64,000 nucleotides of DNA, from the NCBI GenBank assembly GCA_938002955.1, contig CALLAA010000050.1:1-64000 (forward strand), read 5' to 3'. This DNA is from an uncultured Acidimicrobiales bacterium (GTDB lineage: Bacteria; Actinomycetota; Acidimicrobiia; Acidimicrobiales; SHLQ01). The number at the start of each line of letters is the position of its first letter. Positions within the stretch are counted from its first letter, which is position 1. The notes below the pieces were generated by a model. The model was not told where the DNA came from. It did not search any database and worked only from the letters and a program-made list of their open reading frames with translations. The position numbers were made by a program, and so were the translations under genes. Below, one piece after another: positions 1-10,299 of the stretch.

Positions 1-2504
1 AGGCGAGACTGCACGTCGTTGGAACGGAGCTCGGCATCGAGGTTGACGAGTGCGACTTTGAAAATGTCTGCAGCCAACCCTTGGATCCCGGCATTCATTG
101 CCTGACGCTCCCCCGCCTGACGAATCCGGAAATTGCCGGACGCAAGTTCTGGGATCTTGCGACGTCGCCCGAACAGGGTCTCGGTGTAGCCGCGCTCGCG
201 AGCTTCGGCAACAGTGTCATCCATGTACTTGCGGACCGCTGGGAACGCTTCGAAGTATGCCTTGAGAATCTCGGCAGCCTCGTCGACGGGGATGTCGAGT
301 CGTTGGCTCAGTCCGTAGGCCTCCATGCCATAGGCCAACCCGTACGACACCATCTTCGACTTCGACCGCTGCTCGACGGTGACATCTTCTGGTTCGACCT
401 CAAAGATCCGCGACGCGGTAGCGCTGTGGATGTCGTCGCCGGCCTCGAATGCGCCGATCAGACCAGGGTCCTCGGCGAGGTGCGCAATGCACCGAAGCTC
501 GATCTGGTTGTAGTCGGCCACGAGCAGCTCGTACCCGTCCGCTGGAACGAATGCCCGGCGAAAGGTGCGCCCCATCTCGGAGCGAACGGGAATGTTGTGC
601 AGGTTTGGCTTGTCCGAACTGAGGCGTCCTGTCCTGGCCACCGTCTGGTTGAACGTGGCACGGATCCGGTCGCCCTCCCCCACTTCGGCGAGCAATCCTT
701 CGCCATAGGTCGACCGGAGCTTCTCAACCTCTCGGTAGTCGAGAAGATGTTCGATGATCGGGTGTTCACCGCGGAGCTTCTCGAGAGACGCTGCGTCGGT
801 GGAGTAGCCGGTCTTCGTCTTCTTCTGCGGCGTGAGCTCAAGCTTCTCGAACAAGATCTCGCGGAGCTGCTTCGTCGAGTTGGTGTTGAACTCTTCACCA
901 GCGTCCTCATGGATCAACGCTCGCAACCGGTCGACCTCCGACGTCAGGTGATCACGCAACCGTTGCAACTCGGCGACGTCCACGCCGATGCCGATCGCTT
1001 CCATCCGGGCGAGCACCGCAATCAGCGGCACCTCGATCGATTCGTTGAGCTCACTGAGGCCCTGGGCGTCCATTGCGGCCCGCACGGGATCGATGAGACG
1101 ATCGACAGCGAGCGCGTTCCGGGCTGCCTTCAGAGATGTGTCGACGGTGTTCTCGCCAAAGTCGAGCTGTCCCGTGGCAGCCGGGCCCGCTTCGGGCAGC
1201 TCAAAGTCGGTGTACCGCTCGATGATGTCGCCGAGCAGATAGTTGGTGTCGGCAGGGTCGAGCAAATACGCAGCGATCGCCGTGTCCAAGCCGAGCTGTG
1301 GTGCAACTTGGTGAGCGGACTGCCAAGACCGCAGCACGGGCTTTGCGTCGTGTAACGCAACCCCGTTGTCGCCGCCGAGCGCAGTGAGCGCGGCCATAAC
1401 GTCGTCGTCGGACAGCTGTCCGGCCGGGATCCAGAGCGCTTCGGCAGCGTCGGGATCGATCATCACGGCGATGCCTGCATGTGGTTCATCGGCGTCGATA
1501 CCAATCGCCACCGTGCGCTCGCTGCCGATCGCGGCGAGGGCCGAGGCAGCACTGGCAGCGTTCTCCGAGATCTGCACTTCGGCTTCGAGTACCTCTCGGC
1601 TGCTGCTCGACGACTCGAGGCCATCTCCTCCGCCGATAACTTCTCGCAGTCGATCGTGCAGCGTCCGGAACTCTAGGAAGTCGAACAACCGCTTGATCTC
1701 TTCGTGATCGGGTTCACCGGGTAGAAGCTCCGAGAAGCTCTGCGTGACGGGAGCGTCTCGAATCAAATCCATCAGCTCGAGATTGAGACGAACCTGTGCT
1801 TCGTTTTCGGTCAGGTTCTGCTTAAGTTTCGGCGTCTGCTCTTCGACGTGCTCGTAGATCCCATCGATGCCCCCGTACATGTTGATGAGCTTTGCCGCGG
1901 TCTTCTCCCCGACCCCGGGCACACCGGGGAGGTTGTCGGACTTGTCGCCGCGCATCGCCGCGTACTGCACGTAGTCGGTCGGCTTGACGCCGGTACGTTC
2001 GACGATCCCCGCCTCGTCGTAGAGGGCGTAGTCCGACACACCACGCTTGTTGTAGAGCACCTTGATGTGTGGATCTTCGACGAGCTGGTAGCTGTCGCGG
2101 TCGCCCGTCACGATGATGACGTCTTGTTTTGCGTCGCGGGCTTGGGTGGCGAGCGTGGCCAAGATGTCATCGGCTTCGAATCCTTCGAGCTCGAGCACAG
2201 GAATAGCCATCGCATCCACGACCTCGCGTACGAGGCCCATCTGCTGTCGCAAGATGTCGGGGGCTGCTTCTCGACCGGCTTTGTATTCAGGGTTTCGTTC
2301 ATGACGGAACGTTGGCTTGGGCAAGTCGAAGGCAATGGCGACACCGCTGGGATCGTGGTCGCGCATGAGGTTGATCAGCATCGACGTGAAGCCGAAGACC
2401 GCGTTGGTGACCTGCCCGGACGCGGTTGCCATGTCGGTTGGCAGCGCAAAGAACGCCCGGTAGGTCAGCGAGTTTCCATCGATTAAGAGCAAAGGCTTGG
2501 ACAC
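1..2504 (-). CDS. polA: DNA polymerase I (3' part of the gene runs off the window start)
   Basis: Minus-strand translation from GTG at 2504 reads VSKPLLLIDGNSLTYRAFFALPTDMATASGQVTNAVFGFTSML, a typical PolA 5'-nuclease N-terminus; frame runs toward position 1. Confidence 0.93.
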   Translation of the reverse strand, partial: MSKPLLLIDGNSLTYRAFFALPTDMATASGQVTNAVFGFTSMLINLMRDHDPSGVAIAFDLPKPTFRHERNPEYKAGREAAPDILRQQMGLVREVVDAMAIPVLELEGFEADDILATLATQARDAKQDVIIVTGDRDSYQLVEDPHIKVLYNKRGVSDYALYDEAGIVERTGVKPTDYVQYAAMRGDKSDNLPGVPGVGEKTAAKLINMYGGIDGIYEHVEEQTPKLKQNLTENEAQVRLNLELMDLIRDAPVTQSFSELLPGEPDHEEIKRLFDFLEFRTLHDRLREVIGGGDGLESSSSSREVLEAEVQISENAASAASALAAIGSERTVAIGIDADEPHAGIAVMIDPDAAEALWIPAGQLSDDDVMAALTALGGDNGVALHDAKPVLRSWQSAHQVAPQLGLDTAIAAYLLDPADTNYLLGDIIERYTDFELPEAGPAATGQLDFGENTVDTSLKAARNALAVDRLIDPVRAAMDAQGLSELNESIEVPLIAVLARMEAIGIGVDVAELQRLRDHLTSEVDRLRALIHEDAGEEFNTNSTKQLREILFEKLELTPQKKTKTGYSTDAASLEKLRGEHPIIEHLLDYREVEKLRSTYGEGLLAEVGEGDRIRATFNQTVARTGRLSSDKPNLHNIPVRSEMGRTFRRAFVPADGYELLVADYNQIELRCIAHLAEDPGLIGAFEAGDDIHSATASRIFEVEPEDVTVEQRSKSKMVSYGLAYGMEAYGLSQRLDIPVDEAAEILKAYFEAFPAVRKYMDDTVAEARERGYTETLFGRRRKIPELASGNFRIRQAGERQAMNAGIQGLAADIFKVALVNLDAELRSNDVQSR

Positions 2505-2564
2505 GCGCGAGAGACTACCCTCGTCACGGCAGCGGTTGGACATCCGCGGGAGGCACCACGAACG

Positions 2565-3578
2565 ATGAAGGTTGGGCAACGGAACCTGATCACCGACGTA
2601 CCCGGGATTCTCGTTGGCCATGCCAGCGACCCGGCACTGAAGTCCGGTTCGACCGTGCTCACTGCGTCGGAGCCGTTCGTAGCGGCCGTCGATGTCATGG
2701 GCGGAGCACCTGGTACGCGCGAGACGGACGCTCTCGCTCCCGACCGTCTCGTCAACGCTGTGGACGCACTCGTCTTGTCTGGCGGTTCTGCGTACGGGCT
2801 CGACGCTGCGTCCGGCGTCAGCGATGCCCTGCGCAAGGATGGCCGCGGGTATGCCGTTGGGCCGGCGACGGTGCCGATCGTTCCGGCCGCGATCATCTTC
2901 GACCTCCTCAACGGCGGGGACAAGGGCTGGGCCGCGAATCCGTATCGGGCGCTCGGCGAGCGGGCGTATGACGACCGATCGGACACGTTTCCCATCGGCC
3001 GGGTCGGCGCTGGCTTCGGCGCGCTGACCGCATCGTTGCAGGGCGGGCTCGGTTCAGCGTCGCTCGTCCTCGACGATGGCACGACGGTCGGGGCGCTCGT
3101 CGTGGCGAACCCGCACGGCGATGCCGTCGAACCACAGTCGGGCTCGTTTTGGGCTGCGCCGTTCGAAGTCGGTGACGAATACGGAGCGTTCGGCCCGGTC
3201 GGCACCCACGACCCGTTAGTCACTCCCCAGAATCACAAGATGGACGCATTCGAGGCCGCCACCAACACGACGATCGCGATCGTCGCCACCGATGCTCGCC
3301 TCGATAAGGCCCAGCTGAAGCGGATGGCGGTCGCCGCACAAGACGGCATGGCACGTGCGATCGTGCCGTCGCATACGCCATTCGACGGAGACCTGATCTT
3401 CTCCGTCTCCACGTCTGGCCGCGAACTCAGCGACGCGACGACGGGCCCGCTATATGTCGGGCACGCGGCGGCGATCTGTCTATCTCGAGCGATCGCACGT
3501 GCGATCTACGCAGCACACCCCGAGCCGGGTGACACGCTGCCGACATGGTCGCAACGATGGGGAAGCAGCAACGGCTAG
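2565..3578 (+). CDS. P1 family peptidase (DmpA/BapA-type aminopeptidase)
   Basis: 337 aa ORF; N-terminal nucleophile P1-peptidase-like motifs (TDVPGILVGHA, GGSAYGLDAASGV, GRVGAGFGA). Confidence 0.88.
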   Translation: MKVGQRNLITDVPGILVGHASDPALKSGSTVLTASEPFVAAVDVMGGAPGTRETDALAPDRLVNAVDALVLSGGSAYGLDAASGVSDALRKDGRGYAVGPATVPIVPAAIIFDLLNGGDKGWAANPYRALGERAYDDRSDTFPIGRVGAGFGALTASLQGGLGSASLVLDDGTTVGALVVANPHGDAVEPQSGSFWAAPFEVGDEYGAFGPVGTHDPLVTPQNHKMDAFEAATNTTIAIVATDARLDKAQLKRMAVAAQDGMARAIVPSHTPFDGDLIFSVSTSGRELSDATTGPLYVGHAAAICLSRAIARAIYAAHPEPGDTLPTWSQRWGSSNG

Positions 3579-4159
3579 CTCTCGGGAACGAGCTCGCCGG
3601 CAAGTATCGCTTCGGCGACCTCTCGCATCGACCGGCGACTTCCCATCGCCGAGGTCTGCACAAAGCGGAACGCGTCGTTCTCCGACATGGAGAAGTTGTC
3701 CATGAGCGATCCTTTGGCCCGATCGACAAGCTTTCGCACCTCGAGCTGATCGGTGAGGGTGTCGTTGTCTTCGACCAACGCCATCGCTTCCTTATGTCGT
3801 GCGAGCGCCATCTCGATCGCAGGCACGAGGTCGCTTCGCTGCCATGGCTTCACGAGGTAGGCCATCGCACCGGCTTCGGCGGCGCGTTCGACGAGTTCAC
3901 GTTGTCCAAAGGCGGTGAGAATAAGCACGGCGGCGGCGCGGTTCGCCACGATCTCCCGAGCGACCTCAATCCCGTCGAGTCCTGGCATCCGAACGTCGAG
4001 GATGGCCAGGTCGGGTTGCACCTCATCGACCAGACGAAGCGCATCGTCGCCCCGGCCGGTTTCGGCCACGACGTCGTATCCCTCCTCGCGGAGGGTCTCG
4101 ACAAGGTCGAGGCGAATTATCGCTTCATCTTCAGCTACGAGAATCCGAGGAGCGCTCAT
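3575..4159 (-). CDS. ANTAR-domain response regulator (PdtaR-like)
   Basis: 194 aa; receiver domain ILVAEDEAIIRLDL..LAILDVRMPGLDGIEVA plus C-terminal ANTAR helix bundle (RKLVDRAKGSLMDNFSMSENDAFRFVQTSAMGSRRSMREVAEAIL). Confidence 0.92.
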   Translation of the reverse strand: MSAPRILVAEDEAIIRLDLVETLREEGYDVVAETGRGDDALRLVDEVQPDLAILDVRMPGLDGIEVAREIVANRAAAVLILTAFGQRELVERAAEAGAMAYLVKPWQRSDLVPAIEMALARHKEAMALVEDNDTLTDQLEVRKLVDRAKGSLMDNFSMSENDAFRFVQTSAMGSRRSMREVAEAILAGELVPES

Positions 4160-4431
4160 GAACCCATCATTTCGTCTAACAGTTCGTCCTGGCGAGTTTC
4201 CAACAAAGAGATTCGGTCTTCAAGCTCGGTGTGGTGTCGCCGCATCTTCTCAGCATGCCGGGATGCTTCATAAAACTCTTGCTCTGCGAGTGGGGTTTCC
4301 GACGCCATTGCTCGAATTCGGGCCTCATCGGCCTCGTCGGTCAGGTGCGCGAGCTGCTCGGTCGACACGCGCAGCTCCTCTTGGGCGCGCTTGAGCTCAT
4401 CGCCGTTCTCTCGAAGTTTCCGCTCGATCAT
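4156..4431 (-). CDS. small coiled-coil hypothetical protein, overlapping start of the ANTAR regulator
   Basis: 91 aa MIERKLRENGDELKRAQEELRVSTEQLAHL...DELLDEMMGS; 4-nt overlap with downstream regulator. Confidence 0.7.
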   Translation of the reverse strand: MIERKLRENGDELKRAQEELRVSTEQLAHLTDEADEARIRAMASETPLAEQEFYEASRHAEKMRRHHTELEDRISLLETRQDELLDEMMGS

Positions 4432-4574
4432 TGACCGCTTCACAACGGCCAGTGTACGAGTGGCGTCAAATCGGTGACTCGATCGAACCGCGCCGAAGAC
4501 TACGGAACCCCGAATTGGGTGGTGTACGTCGGTCAAAGCCCAGTGAAGTCCCGCTATCATCTCTTTGCGATCCA

Positions 4575-4658
4575 GCCCGGATGGCGGAATTGGCAGACGC
4601 GATGGATTCAAAATCCATTGTCCGAAAGGGCGTGTGGGTTCAAGTCCCACTCCGGGCA
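4575..4658 (+). tRNA. tRNA-Leu(CAA)
   Basis: GCCCGGA...TCCGGGC acceptor pairing, anticodon stem ATGGA-TTCAAAA-TCCAT (CAA at 34-36), long variable arm TGTCCGAAAGGGCG, T-arm GTGGGTTCAAGTCCCAC. Confidence 0.95.
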
Positions 4659-4818
4659 CAGAAATGGCTCCGTGTCGGGTCCTCGGCAGTCGTGGTGACA
4701 CCGAACAAGCCTGTGACATATGCATCGGTCGGTTACCGGCGGGTAATTGGCCGGGGCGAAGTGGCTGGCATAGCGTGGTCGCTTACTGCGCTACCGCCCG
4801 CGCATGTGAGGTGATTTG

Positions 4819-5994
4819 ATGATCGTGTTCATGTATCCCGGCCAGGGCTCTCAAGTCCCTGGTATGGGGTCACCGTGGAAGGACCATCCCTCGTGGGAAC
4901 TGGTCGCCGAAGCGAGCGAGGTCGCCGGACGCGACGTTGCCGACCTCCTGCTCAACGCGGATGCCGAAACACTGAAGCTGACCCGCAACAGCCAGCTCAC
5001 CACGTTTGTTCTTTCCATGGTCGTGTTCGATGCGGTTACCCGAGTCGGCGTCGAGGCAGCGGGCCACGCTGGCCACAGCCTCGGTGAGTACTCCGCGCTG
5101 ACCGCGGCTGGCGTCCTCGATTTCTCCGACGCTGTCCGTCTCGTGAGCGAGCGCGGTGATGCTATGCAGGCCGCCGCCGACGAGCAGGACGGCACCATGG
5201 CCGCAGTGCTTGGCCTCGACGATGACCAAGTCGACATCGCCTGCGCTCGAGTCGCCGGTGATGTTTGGGTCGCCAACTACAACGCTCCTGGTCAGGTAGT
5301 GATCGCCGGCGCTCCCGTAGCCGTCGAAGAAGCCGGGGCCGTGGCAAAGGAACTCGGGGCGAAACGCTCCATGCCCTTGCCGGTCGGCGGAGCGTTCCAC
5401 ACGCCGTTTATGTCACCAGCTCGAGATCGCCTGCGCAAGGCGATCGACCAGACCGAATTCCGCGACGCCGACACCTTCGTGGTGGCCAATGTCGATGGCG
5501 CTGTCCACAGCGAGGCGGGCGACTGGAACAACCTTCTCAACGCGCAGCTGTGCTCGCCGGTCCGGTGGCGCCAAACCCTCCACACGCTCGATACCTCCGG
5601 AGCGACCACCTACATCGAGGTCGGACCGGGTGGCGTTCTGACCGGCCTGGTCAAGCGAACGCTGAAGGAGGCCACCCGCATCACGATCAACACACCCGAC
5701 GATGTCGACGGTCTCCTCGAGTCGATCGGCAGCGTCAGCGCCACGACACCTCCGGCACACGAAGGCGAACACCTCTTCGCAACCGAGCGACTCGTCGTCT
5801 CCCCTGCCGCTGGCGTGTTTACGCCCGATGCGGCAATCGAGAACGGCATGGCCATTACCCGAGGAACCATTCTCGGCACGGTCGGCGACGTCGCGGTCCG
5901 CTCGGCGTTCGCCGGCGAAGTACAAGGATTCCTTGCCCTCGAAGGCGAGCGGGTTACCGCTCGTCAGCCAATTGCTTGGTTGCGCCAACCATGA
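4819..5994 (+). CDS. fabD: malonyl-CoA:ACP transacylase with C-terminal lipoyl/biotinyl-like extension
   Basis: MIVFMYPGQGSQVPGMG, GHSLGEYSAL, GAFHTPFM FabD motifs; C-terminal about 80 aa resembles a biotinyl-type sandwich domain. Confidence 0.92.
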   Translation: MIVFMYPGQGSQVPGMGSPWKDHPSWELVAEASEVAGRDVADLLLNADAETLKLTRNSQLTTFVLSMVVFDAVTRVGVEAAGHAGHSLGEYSALTAAGVLDFSDAVRLVSERGDAMQAAADEQDGTMAAVLGLDDDQVDIACARVAGDVWVANYNAPGQVVIAGAPVAVEEAGAVAKELGAKRSMPLPVGGAFHTPFMSPARDRLRKAIDQTEFRDADTFVVANVDGAVHSEAGDWNNLLNAQLCSPVRWRQTLHTLDTSGATTYIEVGPGGVLTGLVKRTLKEATRITINTPDDVDGLLESIGSVSATTPPAHEGEHLFATERLVVSPAAGVFTPDAAIENGMAITRGTILGTVGDVAVRSAFAGEVQGFLALEGERVTARQPIAWLRQP

Positions 5995-6935
5995 GCGTTC
6001 CAGGGAGCGGAAGCCGCATCATTGGCTGGGGAGCCAACCTCCCCGAGAAAGTTCTGACCAACACCGACCTCGCCGAAGGTGGCCTCGACACTTCCGACGA
6101 GTGGATCTTTGAGCGCACCGGCATCAAGCAACGCCACGTTGGCGGCTCGACGAGCGAGATGTCGATCCACGCTGGCCAACAGGCGCTCGAGATGGCGGGA
6201 GTCACCGGTGAGGACATCGACCTCGTCATCGTTGCGACCTCGACCCCCGACCAGCTCATGCCAGGAACCTCGGCAACGGTCCACGCCGAACTCGGTATCC
6301 GAGGCGGCGCCTGCGACATGCAAGCGGTGTGCTCGGGCTTCACCTATGCGCTTATGGCAGCGAATGGCCTGATCGGCACGGGCCTCGAACGCATCTTGGT
6401 TATTGGCGCCGACACCCTTAGCGACTACGTGGACTGGGAAGATCGTGGTTCAGCGATCCTCTTCGGAGACGGCGCCGGTGCGGTCGTTCTCGAGAAACAC
6501 CACTCCAACACCCTCCTCGGATTCGACCTCGGCGCCGACGGGCACCATCGTCACATTGGCTACACCGACCATGACGGCAAGATCACCATGGACGGCAAAG
6601 AGGTGTTCCGGACCGCGGTCCGGGCCGTGACCCAATCAGCGAAGAACGCTATGGCGCAAGCCGGAGTCACCGCAGACGAAATCGACTGGTTCGTTCCGCA
6701 TCAGGCGAACGTCCGAATCATCGAGTCCATCGCCAACCGTCTCGACATCCCGATGGAGAAGGCCGTCGTCACGATTCAAAACACCGCCAACAATTCGGCG
6801 GCAACCATTCCAATCGCGCTCGACACGGCGGTGCGAGACGAACGTATTCAACCCGGCGACCTACTTCTGCTTGGCGGCTTTGGCTTCGGTATGACCTGGG
6901 CATCGGCCATCATGCGCTGGGAGCCAAATGTCTGA
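5991..6935 (+). CDS. fabH: beta-ketoacyl-ACP synthase III
   Basis: MSVPGSGSRIIGWGANLPEKVLTN..DEWIFERTGIKQRH; DMQAVCSGFTYAL active Cys; WFVPHQANVRI; QNTANNSAATIP. Confidence 0.95.
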   Translation: MSVPGSGSRIIGWGANLPEKVLTNTDLAEGGLDTSDEWIFERTGIKQRHVGGSTSEMSIHAGQQALEMAGVTGEDIDLVIVATSTPDQLMPGTSATVHAELGIRGGACDMQAVCSGFTYALMAANGLIGTGLERILVIGADTLSDYVDWEDRGSAILFGDGAGAVVLEKHHSNTLLGFDLGADGHHRHIGYTDHDGKITMDGKEVFRTAVRAVTQSAKNAMAQAGVTADEIDWFVPHQANVRIIESIANRLDIPMEKAVVTIQNTANNSAATIPIALDTAVRDERIQPGDLLLLGGFGFGMTWASAIMRWEPNV

Positions 6936-7659
6936 CAAGACCACGGAGGGCACGCCGCGCGTTGCCCTGGTTACGGGAGCGAACCGAGGTATCGGTCTCG
7001 CCACCGCACGAGCACTTCGCGACGCGGGTTATCTCGTTGCGGCCACGTACCGCTCCACCCCGATCGACGAACCCGGAATCACCGCAGTGCGTTGCGATGT
7101 CAACGACGCGGAGTCGGTCGACGCGGCGTTCTCCGAAGTCGAATCTGCGCTCGGTCCAGTCACCGTCTTGGTCTCGAACGCGGGCATTACCAAAGACGGA
7201 CTCGTACTGCGGATGGGCGAGGACGACTTCACGTCGGTCATCGACTCAAACCTCACCGGCGGCTTCCGAGTGGCAAAGCGTGCGGTCAAGGGAATGATGA
7301 AAGCTCGCTGGGGTCGGATCGTCTTCATCAGCTCGATCGTTGGCATCGGTGGCCAAGCCGGCCAGGCAAACTACGCAGCATCGAAGGCCGGGCTCCACGG
7401 ACTCGCCCGTTCACTCGCGAAGGAGTTCGCCTCCCGCAATGTCACCGTGAACGTGGTCGCACCCGGCCCGATCGCGACCGACATGACCGCAGCGCTCACC
7501 GAAGACCAACTGTCGGCCATGACCGATGTGGTTCCGCTCGGGCGAATGGGAGAGGCCTCAGAGATCGCCGCGGCCGTGTCCTTCCTTGCATCAGAGGATG
7601 CTGGCTACATCACCGGAACTGTCTTGCCCGTCGATGGCGGCATGGCAATGGGGCTCTAA
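6928..7659 (+). CDS. fabG: 3-oxoacyl-ACP reductase
   Basis: SDR: TGANRGIGLATA, SNAGITKD, YAASKAGLHG. Confidence 0.93.
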   Translation: MSDKTTEGTPRVALVTGANRGIGLATARALRDAGYLVAATYRSTPIDEPGITAVRCDVNDAESVDAAFSEVESALGPVTVLVSNAGITKDGLVLRMGEDDFTSVIDSNLTGGFRVAKRAVKGMMKARWGRIVFISSIVGIGGQAGQANYAASKAGLHGLARSLAKEFASRNVTVNVVAPGPIATDMTAALTEDQLSAMTDVVPLGRMGEASEIAAAVSFLASEDAGYITGTVLPVDGGMAMGL

Positions 7660-7768
7660 ACGCCCACGTGGACGCTGACGCACAACGACAAATCCGTTGT
7701 AGCTGTGGTGACCTAACAAATCGTTCGCCGTATAGGCTCTACCAACCTGCAATTCAGGAGAAAATGCA

Positions 7769-8005
7769 ATGAGTGATGACAATTTCGCACGATTCCAGAA
7801 GGTCGCCGTTGAGGTGCTTTCCGTGGAAGCCGACAAAGTGACCATGGAGGCATCGTTCGCCGATGATCTCGATGCGGACAGCCTTGACCTCGTGGAGCTC
7901 GTAATGGGCCTCGAAGAGGAATTCGACGTCGAGGTAGAGGAAGAAGAGCTTGAGGGAATCGAGTCCGTAAAGGGCGCCTTCGAACTCATCACCAACAAGC
8001 TGTAA
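7769..8005 (+). CDS. acpP: acyl carrier protein
   Basis: 78 aa acidic protein with [21 protein letters not shown] phosphopantetheine motif. Confidence 0.96.
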   Translation: MSDDNFARFQKVAVEVLSVEADKVTMEASFADDLDADSLDLVELVMGLEEEFDVEVEEEELEGIESVKGAFELITNKL

Positions 8006-9183
8006 TGAACTTTCGTCGAGTCGCTGTTACCGGCGTTGGCGTCGTTGCCCACTGCGGCATCGGCAAAGACGCCTTTTGGACCGGTCTGCAAGGCCCGGTA
8101 GAAGATGTCGAACGCCGGGTCCACGATTTTGACCCCGAGCCCTACTTCGAGAACCCCAAGGACGCACGTCGTACCGATAGGTACGCACAGTTTGCATTCG
8201 CTGCGGCTCACGAAGCGCTCGAACAAGCGGGCGAGATCGACGCAGCACCGACTCGGCGCGGCGTGTTCTTGGGCACCGGTATTGGTGGCCTGACGACACT
8301 CGAAGATCAGATCATCAATCGGTACGAGAAGGGCGAACGACGTGTTTCGCCGTTTCTCGTACCGATGATGATGGCCAACGCCGCCGCTGGCGGCTTGTCC
8401 ATGAAGTACGGCTGGCAAGGCCCAGCCGAAAACACCGTGACCGCATGTGCTGCGGGAACACATTCCATTGGAAACGCAGCGCGGTGGATCGCCACCGATC
8501 GCTGCGATGCAGTGCTGGCCGGCGGTTCTGAAGCAGCGTTTACCGTTACTGCGCTCGCCGGCTTCCGCAACATGACGGCGTTGTCACCAAACAACCGCTC
8601 GATGCCATTCGACGCGAACCGCAATGGTTTCGTCATGGCAGAAGGAGCCGCCGTTCTCGTCCTCGAAGAGTGGGACCGTGCGGTCGCCAGGGGCGCCACA
8701 ATTCTCGCTGAGGTACTTGGCGCTGCGTCAACCGCCGACGCCCATCACATCACGGCCCCCTCCCCCGGAGGCGTCGGCGCCGTGAACTGCATGGAGCTCT
8801 CGCTCGCCGATGCTGGCCTCAGCGCAGAAGACATCGTGCACATCAACGCACACGGCACGTCGACCCCGCTCAATGACGCAGCCGAGGCCGAGGCCATCAA
8901 CAAGGTCTTCGGTGGCTCGAACCGACCGGTCGTCACGTCGACGAAGGGTGTCACCGGACATGCACTCGGCGCGGCCGGTGCCATCGAAGCTGCGGCAATC
9001 GTGCTCGCAATGGAACATGAGCTGATCCCACCGACCGTTGGCCACGAGGTCGATGACCCCGAGATGCCCGAGATCGACCTTGTCGTTGGCGAAGCTCGCC
9101 CATGGACACCAGGGCCATCGATGTCGAACAGCTTTGGGTTTGGCGGCCACAACGGCACGCTCATTCTCGGCCCAGGGGCATAG
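8005..9183 (+). CDS. fabF: beta-ketoacyl-ACP synthase II
   Basis: 392 aa; VTACAAGTHSIG active Cys, NAHGTSTPLND, SFGFGGHNGTL. Confidence 0.95.
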   Translation: MNFRRVAVTGVGVVAHCGIGKDAFWTGLQGPVEDVERRVHDFDPEPYFENPKDARRTDRYAQFAFAAAHEALEQAGEIDAAPTRRGVFLGTGIGGLTTLEDQIINRYEKGERRVSPFLVPMMMANAAAGGLSMKYGWQGPAENTVTACAAGTHSIGNAARWIATDRCDAVLAGGSEAAFTVTALAGFRNMTALSPNNRSMPFDANRNGFVMAEGAAVLVLEEWDRAVARGATILAEVLGAASTADAHHITAPSPGGVGAVNCMELSLADAGLSAEDIVHINAHGTSTPLNDAAEAEAINKVFGGSNRPVVTSTKGVTGHALGAAGAIEAAAIVLAMEHELIPPTVGHEVDDPEMPEIDLVVGEARPWTPGPSMSNSFGFGGHNGTLILGPGA

Positions 9184-9277
9184 CGAACCTTTTCGGCGGG
9201 CCACGGCCTGGCCGCTGATCATCATGGGGCACTCGTGGTGATCTTCACCGCGAGCACCTCTACGCCGATGGGACCCT

Positions 9278-9826
9278 ATGGAACACAACCCGTGGACGAC
9301 CCACGAATCGGTTACGGCCTACGACAATCCGTGGATAACGGTTGAACACAACACGGTGACAACACCAGGTGGTTCCGAGGGCATCTATGGTGTTGTGCGG
9401 TTCAAGAATCTGGCCGTCGCCGTGGTCCCAATCGATGAGCACGACCACACCTGGCTCGTTGGCCAGTACCGGTACCCGCTCGACACGTATAGCTGGGAGA
9501 TACCCGCTGGCGGCTGCCCCGAAGGCGAGTCGATCGAGAACACCGCACATCGTGAACTCACCGAGGAAACCGGAATCGTGGCGGAGACGCTCACGCCGGT
9601 CTTTGGCAACGTGCACCTGTCGAACTCGGTGACGAACGAAACCGCGTTCGCCTTCGTCGCCACCGGGATCACCATGACAACCGCGACGCCCGAAGACAGC
9701 GAAGACCTCGCCGTTCAACGGTTGCCGGTCGACGATGCGATTGCGATGGTTCTCGACGGCCGCATCACCGATGCCTTTACGGTGATGACGTTGCTACGAA
9801 TCCACGCAGATCGTTGCGCGTCGTAA
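9278..9826 (+). CDS. NUDIX hydrolase (ADP-ribose pyrophosphatase-like)
   Basis: Nudix box region GGCPEGESIENTAHRELTEETGI. Confidence 0.9.
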   Translation: MEHNPWTTHESVTAYDNPWITVEHNTVTTPGGSEGIYGVVRFKNLAVAVVPIDEHDHTWLVGQYRYPLDTYSWEIPAGGCPEGESIENTAHRELTEETGIVAETLTPVFGNVHLSNSVTNETAFAFVATGITMTTATPEDSEDLAVQRLPVDDAIAMVLDGRITDAFTVMTLLRIHADRCAS

Positions 9827-9886
9827 CCACCCATGCTTTTCGACAAGTCGCTTTATCTCGCTGGTTCATAGGCCGACAACACCTAC

Positions 9887-10282
9887 ATGGCTTCCCCATC
9901 GCGACCCATGTGGCTAATCCTCGTGCTGATCACCGCAGTCTTGCTCGGTGCGTGTGGCTCATCGACCCCCGACAGCATTGCGTTTGTGGAGTCCGAAGAG
10001 GGCGAGGGACAATCCATCGATACCGAAGCCGCTCCAGAAAGCACTGTTGCGCTCTTCGACGACGGCGAACTCGACCTCGTCGCCTTTCATGCACGCTGGG
10101 TTTGTGAGCTCCAACGGCGAACGTTTCCTGAGCTCAGCGGTGTGGATGACGCGCTAAACGAAACGCTCGTCGGCGCAGGACTGGACCGAGAAACCTACGA
10201 CGAGTTCCTCATCGACCTGTCAGAGTCCCAGGATCTCCGCGACGCGGTCCTTGAGCGTTACACCGAGAGTTGCCTCGGATAG
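9887..10282 (+). CDS. putative lipoprotein, unknown function
   Basis: 131 aa; MASPSRPMWLILVLITAVLLGACGSS signal with lipobox LLGAC. Confidence 0.65.
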   Translation: MASPSRPMWLILVLITAVLLGACGSSTPDSIAFVESEEGEGQSIDTEAAPESTVALFDDGELDLVAFHARWVCELQRRTFPELSGVDDALNETLVGAGLDRETYDEFLIDLSESQDLRDAVLERYTESCLG

Positions 10283-10299
10283 CTCGTGATCGAGCGGTT

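Noticed and set aside
81-1355. 424-aa plus-strand ORF antisense to polA
   Set aside because: Antisense shadow of a clear polA frame in high-GC DNA; no recognisable domain.
4432-4725. N-terminal extension of the 4156-4725 ORF
   Set aside because: It reads through the tRNA-Leu gene; the coiled-coil protein most plausibly starts at 4431.
5265-5990. Arg-rich 5' part of the 556-aa ORF 5265-6935
   Set aside because: It is out of frame with fabD and overlaps it; real FabH begins at 5991.
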